From Gemmatimonadota bacterium (GTDB lineage Bacteria > 4572-55 > J002): a DNA stretch of 14,173 nucleotides. Of the stretch, positions 13,913-14,173 are shown piece by piece (positions within the stretch are counted from its first letter, which is position 1; each line of letters opens with the position of its first letter). Below the pieces are notes generated by a model. That model was not told the DNA's origin. It was given only the letters and a program-made list of their open reading frames with translations, and made no database searches. The translations under genes and the position numbers were made by a program. The stretch lies in the NCBI GenBank assembly GCA_003697105.1, contig RFFQ01000051.1:1-14173 (forward strand), read 5' to 3'.

Positions 13913-14173
13913 TTATGCGGCAGGTCGCATTTCATTAAGGGGGGTTTCTTGGATAGTTGCTTTATTGGCAAAGTCAAAAAAACCGCACAAATCCAGTGTT
14001 TCAAATGCGGCACTTCGGGGATTCACCACGAAGATGATCTGAATTTTCTGCTGGTTCAGTTTGGAATACAATCCAATCAGATGACCAATAGCAACCGATG
14101 TTAATTGCCGGAGTTGGTATAAATCAAAATAAATTTGGGTGATGTTATCCAAATTTTCCGTCCAGTATTGCAA
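13913..14173 (-). CDS. STAS-domain protein, 3' part (anti-sigma-factor antagonist-like)
   Basis: Only the last 86 codons lie in the window; the frame stays open to the edge, so the true start is outside. The visible part shows the core of a STAS domain: I-Y-F-D-L-Y-Q-L-R-Q-L-T-S-V-A-I-G-H-L-I, then K-I-Q-I-I-F-V-V-N-P-R-S and F-E-T-L-D-L-C-G-F-F-D-F. In SpoIIAA-type antagonists the segment after the D-L strand holds the phosphorylatable serine (D-S-S-G-x-G). Here the matching stretch is L-T-S-V-A-I-G, so a Thr-Ser pair is available. The protein probably takes part in partner-switching regulation or is a stand-alone STAS protein. It is a single-domain end with no further domain after STAS. Confidence 0.75.
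   Translation of the reverse strand: MQYWTENLDNITQIYFDLYQLRQLTSVAIGHLIGLYSKLNQQKIQIIFVVNPRSAAFETLDLCGFFDFANKATIQETPLNEMRPAA

Noticed and set aside
1-14173. CRISPR arrays, complete insertion sequences or phage genes
   Set aside because: No regularly spaced repeats, no transposase or integrase motifs and no att-like duplication next to the tRNA were seen.

Overview
The window reads like a chromosomal piece of a Gram-negative bacterium of the FCB superphylum (Calditrichota, KSB1, Marinimicrobia and relatives). This placement is inferred from three things: a secreted protease ending in a PNPFNP-type C-terminal sorting domain, a FabL-type enoyl-ACP reductase, and a DUF1573 / rhodanese / MauE-DoxX gene set. 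No 16S or other firm taxonomic marker is present, so the phylum is a guess.

Left block (about 1-6171, minus strand): one tightly packed gene string, read right to left as fabL, a DUF1573 lipid-free exported protein, a membrane-anchored rhodanese, a MauE/DoxX membrane protein and lpdA, with an Omp85/BamA-TamA-like outer membrane protein at the far end. Gaps are 6-26 bases or 1-base TAATG overlaps. A near-perfect intrinsic terminator lies just after lpdA, inside the apparent start of the Omp85 ORF. The Omp85 gene therefore probably starts later than the longest ORF suggests and may be a separate or attenuated unit. The fabL string is preceded by about 365 bases without a convincing gene. That stretch holds a good sigma-70-type promoter and a long hairpin followed by a U-rich tract, a candidate attenuator or small RNA.

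Middle (6303-9455): a tRNA-Lys(UUU) on the minus strand with a clear promoter and terminator, then a 922-residue subtilisin-family secreted protease on the plus strand. The protease and the next operon converge on a shared bidirectional terminator at 9416-9455.

Right block (9498-13840, minus strand): a three-gene respiratory operon. In order of transcription it has an outer-membrane porin of the alginate-export type, an octaheme cytochrome of the hydroxylamine-oxidoreductase (HAO) family, and a membrane-anchored NapC/NirT-type cytochrome with six heme sites. Together they encode 14 heme sites. The likely electron path is quinol pool to NapC-like protein to periplasmic octaheme enzyme, with the porin as substrate gate. 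Hydroxylamine, nitrite or another nitrogen oxide is the most plausible substrate class. A perfect TTGAC-N4-GTCAA palindrome sits where a CRP/FNR-family activator would bind, 41.5 bases before a predicted start site. A stable hairpin separates the two cytochrome genes.

The right edge carries the 3' part of a STAS-domain gene with its own terminator. The most interesting items are the HAO/NapC/porin operon with its putative redox or nitrosative control site, the structured leader before fabL, and the thiol/sulfur-type module embedded in the fabL-lpdA string.
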